Below are positions 20,881-32,831 of a stretch of 64,000 nt of DNA, piece after piece (position 1 is the stretch's first letter; each line of letters begins with the position of its first letter). Where the stretch lies: contig JAIWNF010000058.1 in NCBI GenBank assembly GCA_025093555.1, positions 124,001-188,000 on the forward strand, read 5' to 3'. Position numbers and translations under genes: made by a program. A model generated the notes under the pieces. The model saw nothing but the letters and a program-made list of their open reading frames with translations. It was not told the DNA's origin and made no database searches. The DNA is from Circinella umbellata (Eukaryota > Mucoromycota > Mucoromycetes > Mucorales > Lichtheimiaceae).

Positions 20881-23759
20881 TTAATTTCCAAACTTGCTAT
20901 AAAAACCATGATTAACCCAATCAATATGAGCATCAATCAATTCTTGTGGAACTGGTCTAGCAAGTTCATCCAGTTCTTCTTCGGTAGGCACATAATGACC
21001 AATATCAGATTCAGCCCCTTGGGGAACCAAGCTGAATAGACGAAGAGCATCGGTTCTACTGGCGCGAATAGGTTGTGTATTCTTTTTTTCTTTAGTAATC
21101 AATTGATGTGGACACGATTCAGATTCCTGCTGAACAAAAGAAGCTTGCTTTTCTTGTACTAAATAAGGATAAATTGGAGGTACGGTAAAAAATTGTTGGT
21201 TTTTCTCCAAACTTTCTGTCAGCAAAAGATCATTTGGCTCTTCATTTGCAGCAGAGAAGTAAGCGAGACATTCTTTAAATGTTATTTTTCGGAATCTTCG
21301 GTATAATACATCATACTAAATTATATTATCAACTTCGATCAACAAAAGGCAAGTTAAAAAAATATAAAGCATATAATTCTTTATAGTCACCTTTTTATCA
21401 AGAGCATCGGAGAGTGTACGTATGTTTTCATTATCAGGATGAATGACGCGCCATGGATCACGACATGATGCGCCGCTACATGTTTGTAAGACACTTAATA
21501 CTGCATCCAGTCGGTCAATCAGTTGAATTTTAACTTCTTCAGAGTTGTAAATATTTTGTAATTCATAAGGATCTCTTTTCAAATCAAATAATTCATGTTC
21601 ACCAGTACACCAGACAGCATATTTCACTATGCATTTGTAAATACATCATAATTATTAAGATAAGATATAAGCATGTAAAATAATATAATGTACGTATGCG
21701 CTACTTACAATTATGTTTTTCAGAAATGACACGCAGTGTTTTATAGGTATTAGTACCCGTAGGGGCGCTCAAACGAGACTTGTATCTGTTATTTATATAA
21801 CGTTAGTTTGGCTACGAGGAAATGAGGGCGTTTTTCACAAAGGTAAAGTAATAATAGATATTACTTACTCATTAAAAAGCCGTTCCCACCAAAATTCAAC
21901 TGCAAATGTTTCTGCAGATGCAGGTTTAGGGTGTCTTTTCAACTCTTCGGTCCAGGGAATTACTCCTCCATCAACAAAATCAGGGACAAATTCATCACCC
22001 TTTGCCAATGCAAGAAGTGTAGGTGCCAAATCGTGATGTGCGCTTACAACATTACTAATGTGCCCTTTTGCAATACCAGGACCACGAACAATGAGAGGAA
22101 CACTAAAGAAAAAAGAGCAAATATTATCAGAATTTGAGTTCAAAAAAAAAAACTAGAAAGATGGTTAAGTTTGTTCTGCTTATTACTTGATATCTTCTTC
22201 AATGTTGGTTGTTTTCCCGGCATAAGCTCTGTGCTGGCCTAAATGATATCTAATATAACATATAAAAACGTACAGATAATAAAAAAAATAAGCATGGCGA
22301 AAATGAATTATATATATAAATGTAATTAATTTACCCATTATCTGCGCTATAAATAATATATGTGTTATCAAGTTTGCCTTGAGATTCAAGCTCTTCAAAA
22401 AGTGATCCGACCATTTCATCAACAGCTTGAAGCGCGCGCAATCGACTACGATACGTTTCATCAAGTTCATCGACTTCTGTTTCAGTCAGCTGATCCAGAA
22501 GTTTCCAATATGAAGCAGTCTTGGTTTGATTAGCAGGATTAAAGTTAGGTCGACGTGGAACTATATAATTGTGATTCATGTTAACGATATGGTTTTACAT
22601 TACGTACATGAAAAAAAATATTGAAAAGTGACATAAATACTTTTAACATCTTTAAATAAATCAGCATGTCGAGCGGCAGAAATCGGTGGTTCACTGAAAA
22701 TGTCTTCACGATCTTTTTCAGATAATTTAAATTGGCCATGAGGAGCCATCGGAGCAACTATTATTTTTTTAAAGGCGTTCTTAGCATACGACACCTAATT
22801 TTGCTACATACTGCTTATTAAATAAAAAGCTTTATATATACCCCATAAGAAAAATGGATCATTTTTATCACGTTGTGCTTTTAATGCAGCTAATGTTTTA
22901 GTATGGATAACATCGGTTTGATATGTGTTATGATAAAACACAGGTTGTTCTCCATTTCGTGAGAAAACAGCAGTGTTATAGGTATAAGTAAATGGATCCA
23001 CCAGTTGATCTATATATAATATTTTTTCCGTTTATTAATAAACATAAATTACTTCTTATATATAGATTCTTTTTCAGATCAAAATGCTTTTGCTCACCTT
23101 GATAATCAAAACTATTCGACATGTGACCAAAACAAATTCCATTAAATACATATAATACCCAACAAAATATACGTGTACTTTATAGATCACTTACCCAGCC
23201 GGTTTCGGATTATTGTAGTTACTAACTGTATATTCATTCATTAATTTACCAATATAATAATTTGAATAACCGGCCTTCTTTAACCATAATGGCAAATAAT
23301 CATCACCCAATCCAAGTCGATTGAATTTTTCATACCCTCCATGAGGAGGACTAACATCCGTGATGCTAAATCACGATCACAAAAAAAATCCCGTTTGCGT
23401 GTGTTAGTAAGTCGGTAGAATTTTATTCTCTTTATATATTCTCATTCCCACTCTTTCTCACGAATAAAATAAACTCGATTACGCAGTAATTACTTGGTAT
23501 TATGTGCATATTGACCACGTAAAAGGCTTACTCTACTTGGACAGCAGACGGCTACTGTAGCATAATGGTTTTGGTAAACCGTTCCTTGATCGATAAGGTG
23601 CTTCTTTAAATTTGGCATGTAAGAGAGTGAATCCATTCGAGCATCTTGATCATCAGTGAAAATGAATAAAATATTTGGCTTTTCTGCTGATGGAACAACG
23701 GCAGCAGTAACTGTAACAGCCGTTGCAAAAAAAGCCAGCAGGGCTCTTGTTAGTATCAT
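20881..23759 (-). CDS. Secreted arylsulfatase-family enzyme
   Basis: About ten exons on the minus strand encode roughly 570 residues. Residues 1-20 form a signal peptide (MILTRALLAFFATAVTVTAA). The metal-site FTDDQD follows, then the sulfatase signature CCPSRVSLLRG, whose second Cys is the one converted to formylglycine. Further family motifs are MAPHGQF in a middle exon, YSADNG, YHLGQH and SAHHDLAPTLLAL. The C-terminal exons carry DLKRDPYELQNIYN, a typical sulfatase block. The enzyme should hydrolyse sulfate esters outside the cell or in the vacuole; sequence alone does not set the substrate (aryl sulfate or glycan sulfate). No break is visible. Outer ends are firm; exact inner splice sites were not all checked. 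Confidence 0.85.
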
Positions 23760-24325
23760 GATTATTTTATATTATTTTTGGTATTTTTTATTAGCAACGA
23801 TAAAAAGAATGACTTATAAATGGGTTGCAGATGGCCATTTGCTTTTTATATGAGTTTGTATGAACTGATGACAACATGTCACACGAAAATTTTGTTTCCA
23901 ATTGCGCAATCTTGGAGTTAAATTACTGAGTTAAGTTATTCACAGCAACTTTATTATATAATGTCTTGATATCAAAGAGAAAAGCAAGATAAGTGATTTA
24001 GTTATGCAGATTCAAGAATAATTAGATGGGTTGCTTGCATTGCGCAATTATGGTAGTGATTATTCGTTATCATATTATGCAGTATTCTTGTAACAGATCT
24101 TTAGGTTTGATGTTATGCCGACATTACGATGGATTAATGTGTACAGACCAGGTTGAACTTTCTGCACTTGCTTTCATTTTACTTTTATTTTTCATATTGG
24201 TTAACCCAAGATAGACAGCCGATCCAAGTTATAGACTCGAATTTCAAATTTATTTATTCTCAATAACCAGATATACACATTCAAAATACGTTTGATATGG
24301 AAATACAATACAAGATGACAACCGT
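23760..24325. other. Spacer between sulfatase and reductase genes
   Basis: It should contain the sulfatase promoter (adjacent to 23760) and the 3' UTR of the reductase. No gene is visible. Confidence 0.5.
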
Positions 24326-25797
24326 TTAAAGCTGTGATTTTTTCAAGTGATGAATGTTCATGGATTTACATAAATCATGCATTGCTTGTAAAGTAGGAAC
24401 ATCCAAGCCATTCTCTTTAGCACTCTTTAAGGCAGTACCTAGAATTACTTCAACTTCCATTGGTTGTTTTCGCTCTAAATCCAATTGCCTTTGAATATAA
24501 TAATGTTTATTAGTGATCGAATGATAACTTGTCGCAAAGAAAATTCGATACAAGAGAAGACGGATGGAACAACTTACATGGATGGTTTATAATTAGGAGC
24601 ACCTTGAACAGTGCTTTCGATCAATGCTTCACTTTGAGCTTCTATTTGATATTCAATACCAAGTGCCTTTTGAGCAGCAGTCATAATTTCTCTCATTAAA
24701 CGTCTTACAAGATCCACCGCCATTTCGTTTTCAATGACTTGAGTTGTGTTGAGACCAAGAATCGCACACACTGGTGAAAATGAACCATTCCTATATTAAA
24801 CAAATAAGCGAGGTAGTTTTAATTGATTATTTTCGTAATAGAATGTAATTAAACCAGATTAGGCCCTTCATATTTTCATGATAATGATAATTTACCAAAA
24901 TAATTTTTCAAATCGAACTTGTTCAATATTATCCACAGGTTCAACTAAAACATCACCCTTTGTTAATAATTCCTTGAACTTATCGCACTGCGCTGTAGAA
25001 TCCACCGATGCAGGATGAGTTCCAACTTGAAGTCTTTCAATAGCTTTCATTTTGATTTTTCCTGCAGCCACCTGACTGGTGCCTGAAATAATTATAATTT
25101 GTCAGCAACCAAAAAAAGGTGGAGATTTTTTTTTCGTTATCCTATTGATTATATATATAACTTACCAATATATGCAACGATGGAAATTAATGGATTATTT
25201 GGAAATCGCTTAATAATAGGTAGCTCGATTCCTTTTATTAATGAAATACAGTCAAAAAAAGTTAGACTTATTTGGTGTAGTGAAATATATGCCAAAAAAA
25301 AGAAGAGTTTACCAAAACCGTTTTGAATCAACACAATGGTACTTTTTCCTTCAGCAACAGCAGGTGAAATAATATCAGCAGTATCATACATGTCGGGAAG
25401 AGCTTTAAGAGTGATGACAATGTAATCAAATGGTCCAAATTCTTTGGCTTCGCTTACATTACGAACCACTATTATTATAGTTTAAAACAAGTTAGAATAT
25501 GGGCTTATTTCTTAGGAACAATTAATAATAATTTTACCGTGGTGTGGTTTGAAGATCCCATTGCCAAACTTTGGAGATTCGATATCAAAACCGTGTAGTT
25601 TGACTGCATCGTAGTTAGATCTACAAACAGTGGTTACTTCACAAGTCTGTGCTAAACGCCAAGAATAAATAGCACCAACTGCACCAGTACCAACTAAAAG
25701 TTAAAAAAAAGGCTTTGTCAGTCTAACATTTTTCCTAACCAAAAAAATCATAATTTTTTTTACCTGTCAATACTCTAATAGGCTGCTGACTAGACAT
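24326..25797 (-). CDS. Ketopantoate reductase (ApbA/PanE) family protein
   Basis: The first exon encodes MSSQQPIRVLT. After a short intron comes the dinucleotide-binding Gly motif GTGAVGAIYSWRLAQ. Later exons give IVITLKALPD, IVLIQNGFG, the family block GTHPASVDS, EQVRFEKLFWNGSFSPVCAI and a helical C-terminal domain (EVILGTALKSAKENGLDVPT, then MHDLCKSM), all as expected for the two-domain PanE fold. Family members reduce 2-dehydropantoate or related 2-keto acids with NADPH. Fungal genomes carry several paralogues, so a role in pantothenate synthesis is not certain. No targeting peptide is seen. Five or six introns are present, and one intron near 25165-25310 stays open in frame. Confidence 0.85.
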
Positions 25798-26160
25798 AAT
25801 TGTTTAAATTATATAGAAGGAAAGAAGAATACTACGTATATATATATCACACAGTAAAAGTAGCTTACCAATGCTTAATCAAACGGAGATGATTGTGTGA
25901 AAATTAAATACCTTTTAAGAAATGATTGTTCGGCGGATTTTGTTTGGTGAATTTTATGTCCGTTATGTTAACGGTTGTATACCAATGTAAACCATCAAAT
26001 TTTTTAAGCATGATGACACAATTTATACCTATAAATTCATATTACATAACCTGTAACTGGCATAGAGTTTTAACATACGCAGCAATCTTCTTTAGTGAAT
26101 ATTGATATATATCATAATAGTTTTTTAACATGAAAAGACTATTTTATTTTGTTGGGACTA
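25798..26160. other. Upstream flank of the reductase gene
   Basis: Probable promoter region of the minus-strand reductase. Nothing else is seen. Confidence 0.4.
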
Positions 26161-27353
26161 ATAAATAAGAGAATTACTACAGGCGCAGCATGTTAGAGTC
26201 ATTATAGTACGCTGCGTCCGTAGTCTAACTTTGATCTTTGATCCATAACAACCATCCTCACTCGAACAATTAATTCTGTCTTTTTCACATTTTTTATTTT
26301 TGTATTTAATGATTAACGAGGATGGCTTTATATAAAGTCCTCTTTGTCATATTTATAAATACTGTTTATAATACAAAAAGTATAGAGCTTTATTATATAG
26401 ATGAACATGTTGTGCGTAGATTATTTAATACCATTGGGTATCTAAAGAGATGATAATAGATTGTCCAAATAATAGTTTGTACATATGAAACAAAAATTTA
26501 TTAAGTAAGAAATTATATACATTTGTGATATCAGGATATTCTCCTGTTATGGATTACATTAACATAAAAGATAATATACAATAAAAAGAAGTACGTACTA
26601 TGGAAACAAAAAATAATGATAGTGTAATATAATAAAAGATACTATAACAGCAAGGAATTATAAAATTATAAAATAGTCAAAATATTGAAAGTTAATAAAA
26701 AGTCGGTATAGGTATACATCAAGTTCGTCTTGTATATTCTGATAAACTTTTGACTATTATACAGATTCTTTACTGCGTCATTATACAAAGTATTGTCACG
26801 ATCTTTCTAAATCAGTCGAATTTTACATTCTGGGATCAGGTATATGTTCCATAACCTGTGTTATAAATGATATCGGTACAATGTCTGACGCAACAACTAT
26901 TTTTTGAGTGAAAGAATTATACAAATACAGTAATATCTTAAACAAGTTGATAGTTTAATTACATGTAGAATATTCTTTGTTGTATCCCAGAATCATACTT
27001 TCATTTTTATTTTGAAATCATCAACATTTTTACTTCCTCATTGTTATTCGTGGTCTTATTGTTTTCATATTCAGGCTGCTTTCAAATCTTTATTGTATTA
27101 TTATTTCTACTCTTATCAAGAATAACTAACAGTAGTGGCCTATTTACTGTAAATTGATGTTAACCTATAGCAAAGGCAAATTATTCTATGTCCTTGACAG
27201 CAAAAGTAATTGTTCAAGTGAGGATGGCTTTTAATGGATCAAAGATTAAAGTCAGACTACGGGCGCAGCGTACTATAACGACCCTTATATGCCCCCTCTA
27301 TGCTGCGCCCATAGTCAGACTTTTGCTGCGCCCGTAGTAATTCTCATAAATAA
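26161..27353. mobile_element. Non-autonomous DNA transposon with 8-bp target duplication
   Basis: The element runs 26169-27345 (1177 bases). It starts gagaattactac and ends gtagtaattctc. The imperfect inverted ends extend about 100 bases, to caaccatcctcactcgaaca on the left and ttcaagtgaggatggctttt on the right. It is flanked on both sides by the perfect 8-bp direct repeat ataaataa (26161-26168 and 27346-27353). The motif ggcgcagc occurs several times in both orientations inside the ends. The interior is AT-rich without a transposase. An 8-bp duplication fits the hAT superfamily, but the first bases are not the usual CAG. Confidence 0.85.
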
Positions 27354-28739
27354 TAGTATGATTTAACATAAAGAGATACGTAAATGTGGAAAGCAGTGGA
27401 TGATAAAAAAAGAGAGTAAGAAAGACGTGTATAATACACTATATATGTTGAGTGTGATGAAGGAAAAAGAGAAAGAGAGAAAAGTTGCTTAGATAATTAC
27501 GTAGTGAGTATTTTTCCATCCCCCTCCCACCGACACTGGATCTAGTCTCTCTTTTGAATAAATACTGTATATCTAGCCAAATAAGTGATCAAGCATTATA
27601 AGAACTGTACAGAAGATAGTTTAGAGAGTTATGAAAACTGCAAATTATAATTTATTAGTTCCAGAATTTACTGTGTTATCGTAGAAAACAAATTGAAAAT
27701 GGTTGGTAATGATAAACATTTTAGACGAGGGGAGTTGAATTAAAGTGTTTGTTGAACGACTTGATAGAAGTTTACGTCGCTAGAGACATGTATTTGAGGT
27801 ACAGATTCTGATGTTTTTTGCTATAGTATACAGTCAATCCCCACTTTTGCAAATCTCTCCATTAATTACCGCTTATTATTAGAGATGTTAAAAATACATA
27901 ATGTTGAAACCGCAACTTGCAACTTACACTGAGATTTTTTTGGGAAGTTGCGCTTATCGGGAGTAAATTATTCTATAATTCAATAATTGAGTATAATATA
28001 CCTATGAATTGTTATCCAAATAGGGAAACACCAAAATGTTAGCAAAGCAAAATTAATGAGATGGTGTATTTAAATATTTACACTAACTCTCGATAGCTGG
28101 GAGTCTTCAATTCTGCAACAAAAAATCAGGAAATCTCAGGTGTGCAAAACCTCGGGGTTGACAGTAATCGGTTTTGATGTCGTGTGTATCAAATGACTTC
28201 TCGGGCAAGAGTATTGCGTATTTCTATTTTCAAGATCCCGTAGTTTAACTTAGAGCGCATATTACGTAGTCTGATTGTAGAACGTGTAGTGAAGTGTACT
28301 TAAAAAACATCTATTTAATATTCTTGCTCTCTCTTTTTTTAATTTTTTTTTCTTAAAATAATTAATAGTTTGATTTGACAACAATTTTCAAAAAGCAGCT
28401 ATAAGCAGCCCTATCTTCAATCAACATCATCTTCATTACAAAATCAGTAACCACTGACAACTTATAGTAAAAATAAATTTACATCAGTTCATGAGTTATT
28501 ATTATTCGAAAAGCAGTAATTTTAAGGAGAGAGAACATATATAATATCATACCTCAATAGTAATATTTAAAATTAAATACAAGATAGTTACATATATCAG
28601 TCTCGTTTTTATTTTTACATAATATCATAATAATAGTAGTCTCACCATATCTTTTTTTTATTAATATTTATATATCAAAAACTAGCAATAATACAAACAA
28701 CAAGAACAAGACGAATTACAAAAAAAAAATGTTATCAAT
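27354..28739. other. Gene-poor AT-rich stretch
   Basis: No coding exon supported. The right end is the 3' flank of the acyl-CoA oxidase gene. Confidence 0.4.
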
Positions 28740-31386
28740 TTAATTGTTGGTACCAGGGCGTTCTGTCAATGGCTTAATATATTTTTCATGATAGGGTGTC
28801 TTTCCAACGCTATTAGGTGCTTGCAATAATGTTTCAAAGTAAGCTGTGTAGTATACATTAAATTAGTTAATTTTTTATCATCTTTCACTAGTGAAGCGCT
28901 TTTGTTACGTCATAGTCAATATTATATCATACTTACGCTCATAAATGTTACCATCATACTTGGCAATAGGTGCTTTAATTACAAAGTCAGGGAAACCAAA
29001 TGCATCGGTCAAGCCAATGACTTGCTTACGAAGAGACTTGGAAGTCTAGTTACATTTAAAAAGAAAAAGAAAATATAAAATAAATAAATACAAACATATA
29101 ATAACAGCTTCGTTACAAAATAATAATCGTACCTCTAAATATTGTTCTTCTACAGCTTTGATCTGTTGTGGGCTAATAAAACCTTCTTTGAAACCTTGAT
29201 CAGAGTATCGAACGAGAGTATGAAGACCCCAAAGAGCAGTCATACGGTGCATGATAGAATAGACGCCCTTGTCAATACCTTCAGGTGCATGAGGAGCACC
29301 ATACTTGTTTACAGCATCACTGAACAAGAAGACAGCACAGTGCATCTCAGCAACACGAACACAGTCCATAAGAACATCGTTAAGTACTTTGCCCTTTGCC
29401 ATGGCTTGACGAATGCTGTTGAGCTAATAATAATAATGAATATCATACAAAAAATGTATTAGCTTTCTTTTTTCAACATTTGTTATCTATATGTATTTCA
29501 GATACACAACTAGCTACTCACACGCTTGACAAGGATAGCATTAAGACCATCTTCCAAGAGACGTAGGTTCTTGATAGCATCAGTAACATCATGTACAGGC
29601 CAAGAAGGAGTAGCCAAGTACTCCTTGGCACGTAAAATATAATGGGTTGAACTCTTAAATTTGAGTTCTGGATATTCATCATTTTCTAACTTTTGTTCCA
29701 AACGATAGACAAGAATACGAGCAGTTTGTTGCAAAAGTACCACATTGTCACCACCACCAGTAGTCATGACACCCCAATCACCAATAATTTGACCAATACC
29801 ATTATAAGCTGAATAAGCATGACCACCACAGGCACGTCGACAAGTTTCCAAAATTTCGGAGCCATACCAACCAGTTAAACCCTTCAGACAAGCTGAAACA
29901 GCATGCATATCACCCATATGATTTAAATAATCCACAGGGTTCATCTCACCACCAGCGGTTAAAACCTCAAATTGACTATCAATAGTAGAAGCGGCGGATT
30001 TCACCATATACATGAACGAAATAGCAGGTATCAGCTGAGAATAATGAGATTGATAATCCATAATTTGTTCATTCTTAGAACCTTGACGACGGACGACACC
30101 ATATCGAGTGGCAATGGTCAAAGCTTGTCCAACTAATTGTGTAGTGACAATAATTAAGGACAGACGTTCGGGGATCAAAGTGGCATACATTACTGCTGGA
30201 CTTGGAGCGGGAGTATAAGAACCATCACGTTCCAATTGAACCCATTTTTGTAGCATGTTGGAACGAGGGATACGAACGCCACGGAATTGGATCCAGCCAT
30301 TATCTACACCATCGTGTCCAACCTTTTTACCAATGTCACCAATGTGAACACCAGGCATTAATTCTCCAGTCACTTTATCGCGTAATTGAACAATGAACCA
30401 ATTATGACCCTTGTGTTCACCCTTAATGACAGTCTGAGAAATAACCACGGCATGAGTGGACGTTTGACCTGAACCACCGATCCACCATTTAGTTGAGGTG
30501 ACGGAAGGAGAATCCAGAATAAATTCATCAGTAGCTAAATCAAATGTTGCACAGGTTTCAATATTACGTAAAGCTGAACTATGGCCTAGCTCAGTCTAAA
30601 ACACGGAACAAAAAAGAAATAGAAATAAAAGGCTTTAATGCTCAAACCGTATTGTAACAGTATTTTTTTGTCTGAATGTAGAATCAAACTTACCATAGCA
30701 AAACAACCATAAACTTTAAGGTTATTAATATCATCATTCCATTTTTGAGCTTGTTCTTTGGTACCCAACATGTTGATAACATTACGGAAGAGTGATTCGT
30801 GGACGAAGAAACGCATAGAAAAACTTTCTGAATAGACATTGACAGCTTTTCCAATTTCATAGGCAAATTCACGGTCATGTCCATACTCTTGTAATAATTG
30901 AGCAACTCGATAAATTTGACCCATGGTACTAAAATTTTATATTATTTACAACTCCATTATTTCATTACATTATTGACTACATATTGCATAAATATGAACT
31001 TACAATTCACGCCATTCGTCTCTAGTAAATTCAAGAATATTACGTGGTGGTTGAACTACTAATTCAGGATCGCTTTTAATGATTACGTATGCTTTTTGCT
31101 ATTAATTTGCAAGCATTAAATTGATAAATAAACATGCTTTTTGATACGTGATTGATTGCGTAGATTTATCTGTTACCTGCATCTCATATTGTTTGTCGCC
31201 ACCAGCCCAAAGACGAGCAAGAGCATTTATGCTAAAGTCTGCAGCTGCACGCTCAGCAGCCATATCCTTTGGTCCCTGAAGTGATACGGTTGAAGGTGTC
31301 AAATTCAACTGACTCTTAAGTTGTTCTAAACGAGCTAAAGCGGCCTTTGCATTAGGTGCTGTCGAATCCTTCAATGGAATAGTCAT
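28740..31386 (-). CDS. Peroxisomal acyl-CoA oxidase
   Basis: Eight or so exons encode about 700 residues, the usual length for fungal acyl-CoA oxidases. Landmarks in order are RPRNILEF-like entry (QPPRNILEFTRDEWREL), CFAMTELGHSSALRNIET at the FAD/acyl-binding loop, TSTKWWIGG, MPGVHIGDIGKKVGHDGVDN, IPRSNML, RYGVVRRQ, and CRRACGGHAYSAYNGIGQI with the conserved Gly-Gly-His. It oxidises acyl-CoA to trans-2-enoyl-CoA with H2O2 release, the first step of peroxisomal beta-oxidation. The protein ends RPGTNN, so there is no PTS1. Some fungal oxidases lack PTS1 and enter by another Pex5 surface or as complexes. The catalytic Glu was not placed. Confidence 0.92.
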
Positions 31387-32831
31387 TGTTTATGTTGTTT
31401 ATGTGTTTTATTGTATATAAATCAGGAAAGAAATTATGTTTTTCTTAAATAAATAAATCAAATAAAAAAGAAGAGGCAAAAAAAAAGGAAGAGCAGAAAA
31501 TGGACGTAAAAAAAGATAAAAAGAGAAAAAGTTTTAAAAATTATATGCATTTCCATGTAATAATACCTTGTATAGCGTTTAGATTATGAGACTCGTATTT
31601 TTTTTACCCCACACAACAACAAAGGGAATGGTACTGACCTAATCCTTTTCCCATCAAAACTTTCAACTTGTATTGGGGATAGTATAGCATGTGAAAAGAA
31701 AGCTACTGTCATTATTTCCTTTGTGTCACATGAATTTCTAAAGTATTACCCTGCCGACCAAAAAACTGACAAGGTGTTTGGGTGGGGTTAAGAACAGTTG
31801 CGTAGCGACTGGGTTATTTTGGGTATATTTCTGATTTTCTATACCTATTGTCATCGAAATATATCGATTAGGAATGATATATTTAATACACAACACTATC
31901 TTCTCGCTATTATAACATACTTATTTATTATTATTACGTACTACACCAGCCGCTATTATTTTTTCAACTATCTTCCCCATATATGCTGCATAAGGGGTTC
32001 AGCCTTGAGTCGAGGCTATGATCACAAGGAAATTTTTCGCACGCACGTAATAATCGGACCCCTTTCATGAAATTTTTCAATCAGTTCAATTGTGTGCATA
32101 AAATTATTAATCGGTAGCAGGTGTGGGGTAAATTACCAGACCTTTTTTACAAGTGGGGGTGGGGGATGGTGACCTAATTTTTTTTGGTTCATATTATAGC
32201 GATACTCTATACGTACATAACAAGAACAATTCAGAATAACAACAGCAAACAACACCTGGCAATCTACGCCTTATTTCCGAGCATTCATCTTTCTTTTGGA
32301 ATGCATAAATTAATTTGAAATTTTTGTAGCAGATTATTCACGCCATAAATACCTCTTGGACAGCTTCTCGTTAAATCAAAGATAAAGATATTACGTAGTG
32401 ACATATATATTATTGTATTAGACCAACTGTATAATAAAAAGTAATTATGTTCGGTCTTAAACATGAAATTAAAAATTATGATAATTATGCATAATATATA
32501 ATGATATCATGCCAACGGGTTCAAATATTTAACTAAAACATCTGAGCTTTTTGATGTGTGCGTTTAAATAGGAATTTTATATTATAATGGTTTCAACTTT
32601 ACCAAAGTTTTATGAGTTGATGATGATTAAAAGAATAAAAAAAATCATGAATATTGTGATATGTAATATTAATGAAAGAAGACAAAGAAAATAAACAATG
32701 ACAAAAATACGTAACAAAATAAAAGTGGATGAATAGGATTATAGAATGAATCAACAAAAGAACGAAAAATTATACTATTCCAACATAATAATAAAGGGGA
32801 GGGGGAGAAGTGAAAGCAAAAGAGTATTATA
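31387..32831. other. Spacer between oxidase and PAK genes
   Basis: The left end is the oxidase promoter (poly-A/purine tracts near 31450). The right end is the PAK 3' UTR. No gene is visible. Confidence 0.45.
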
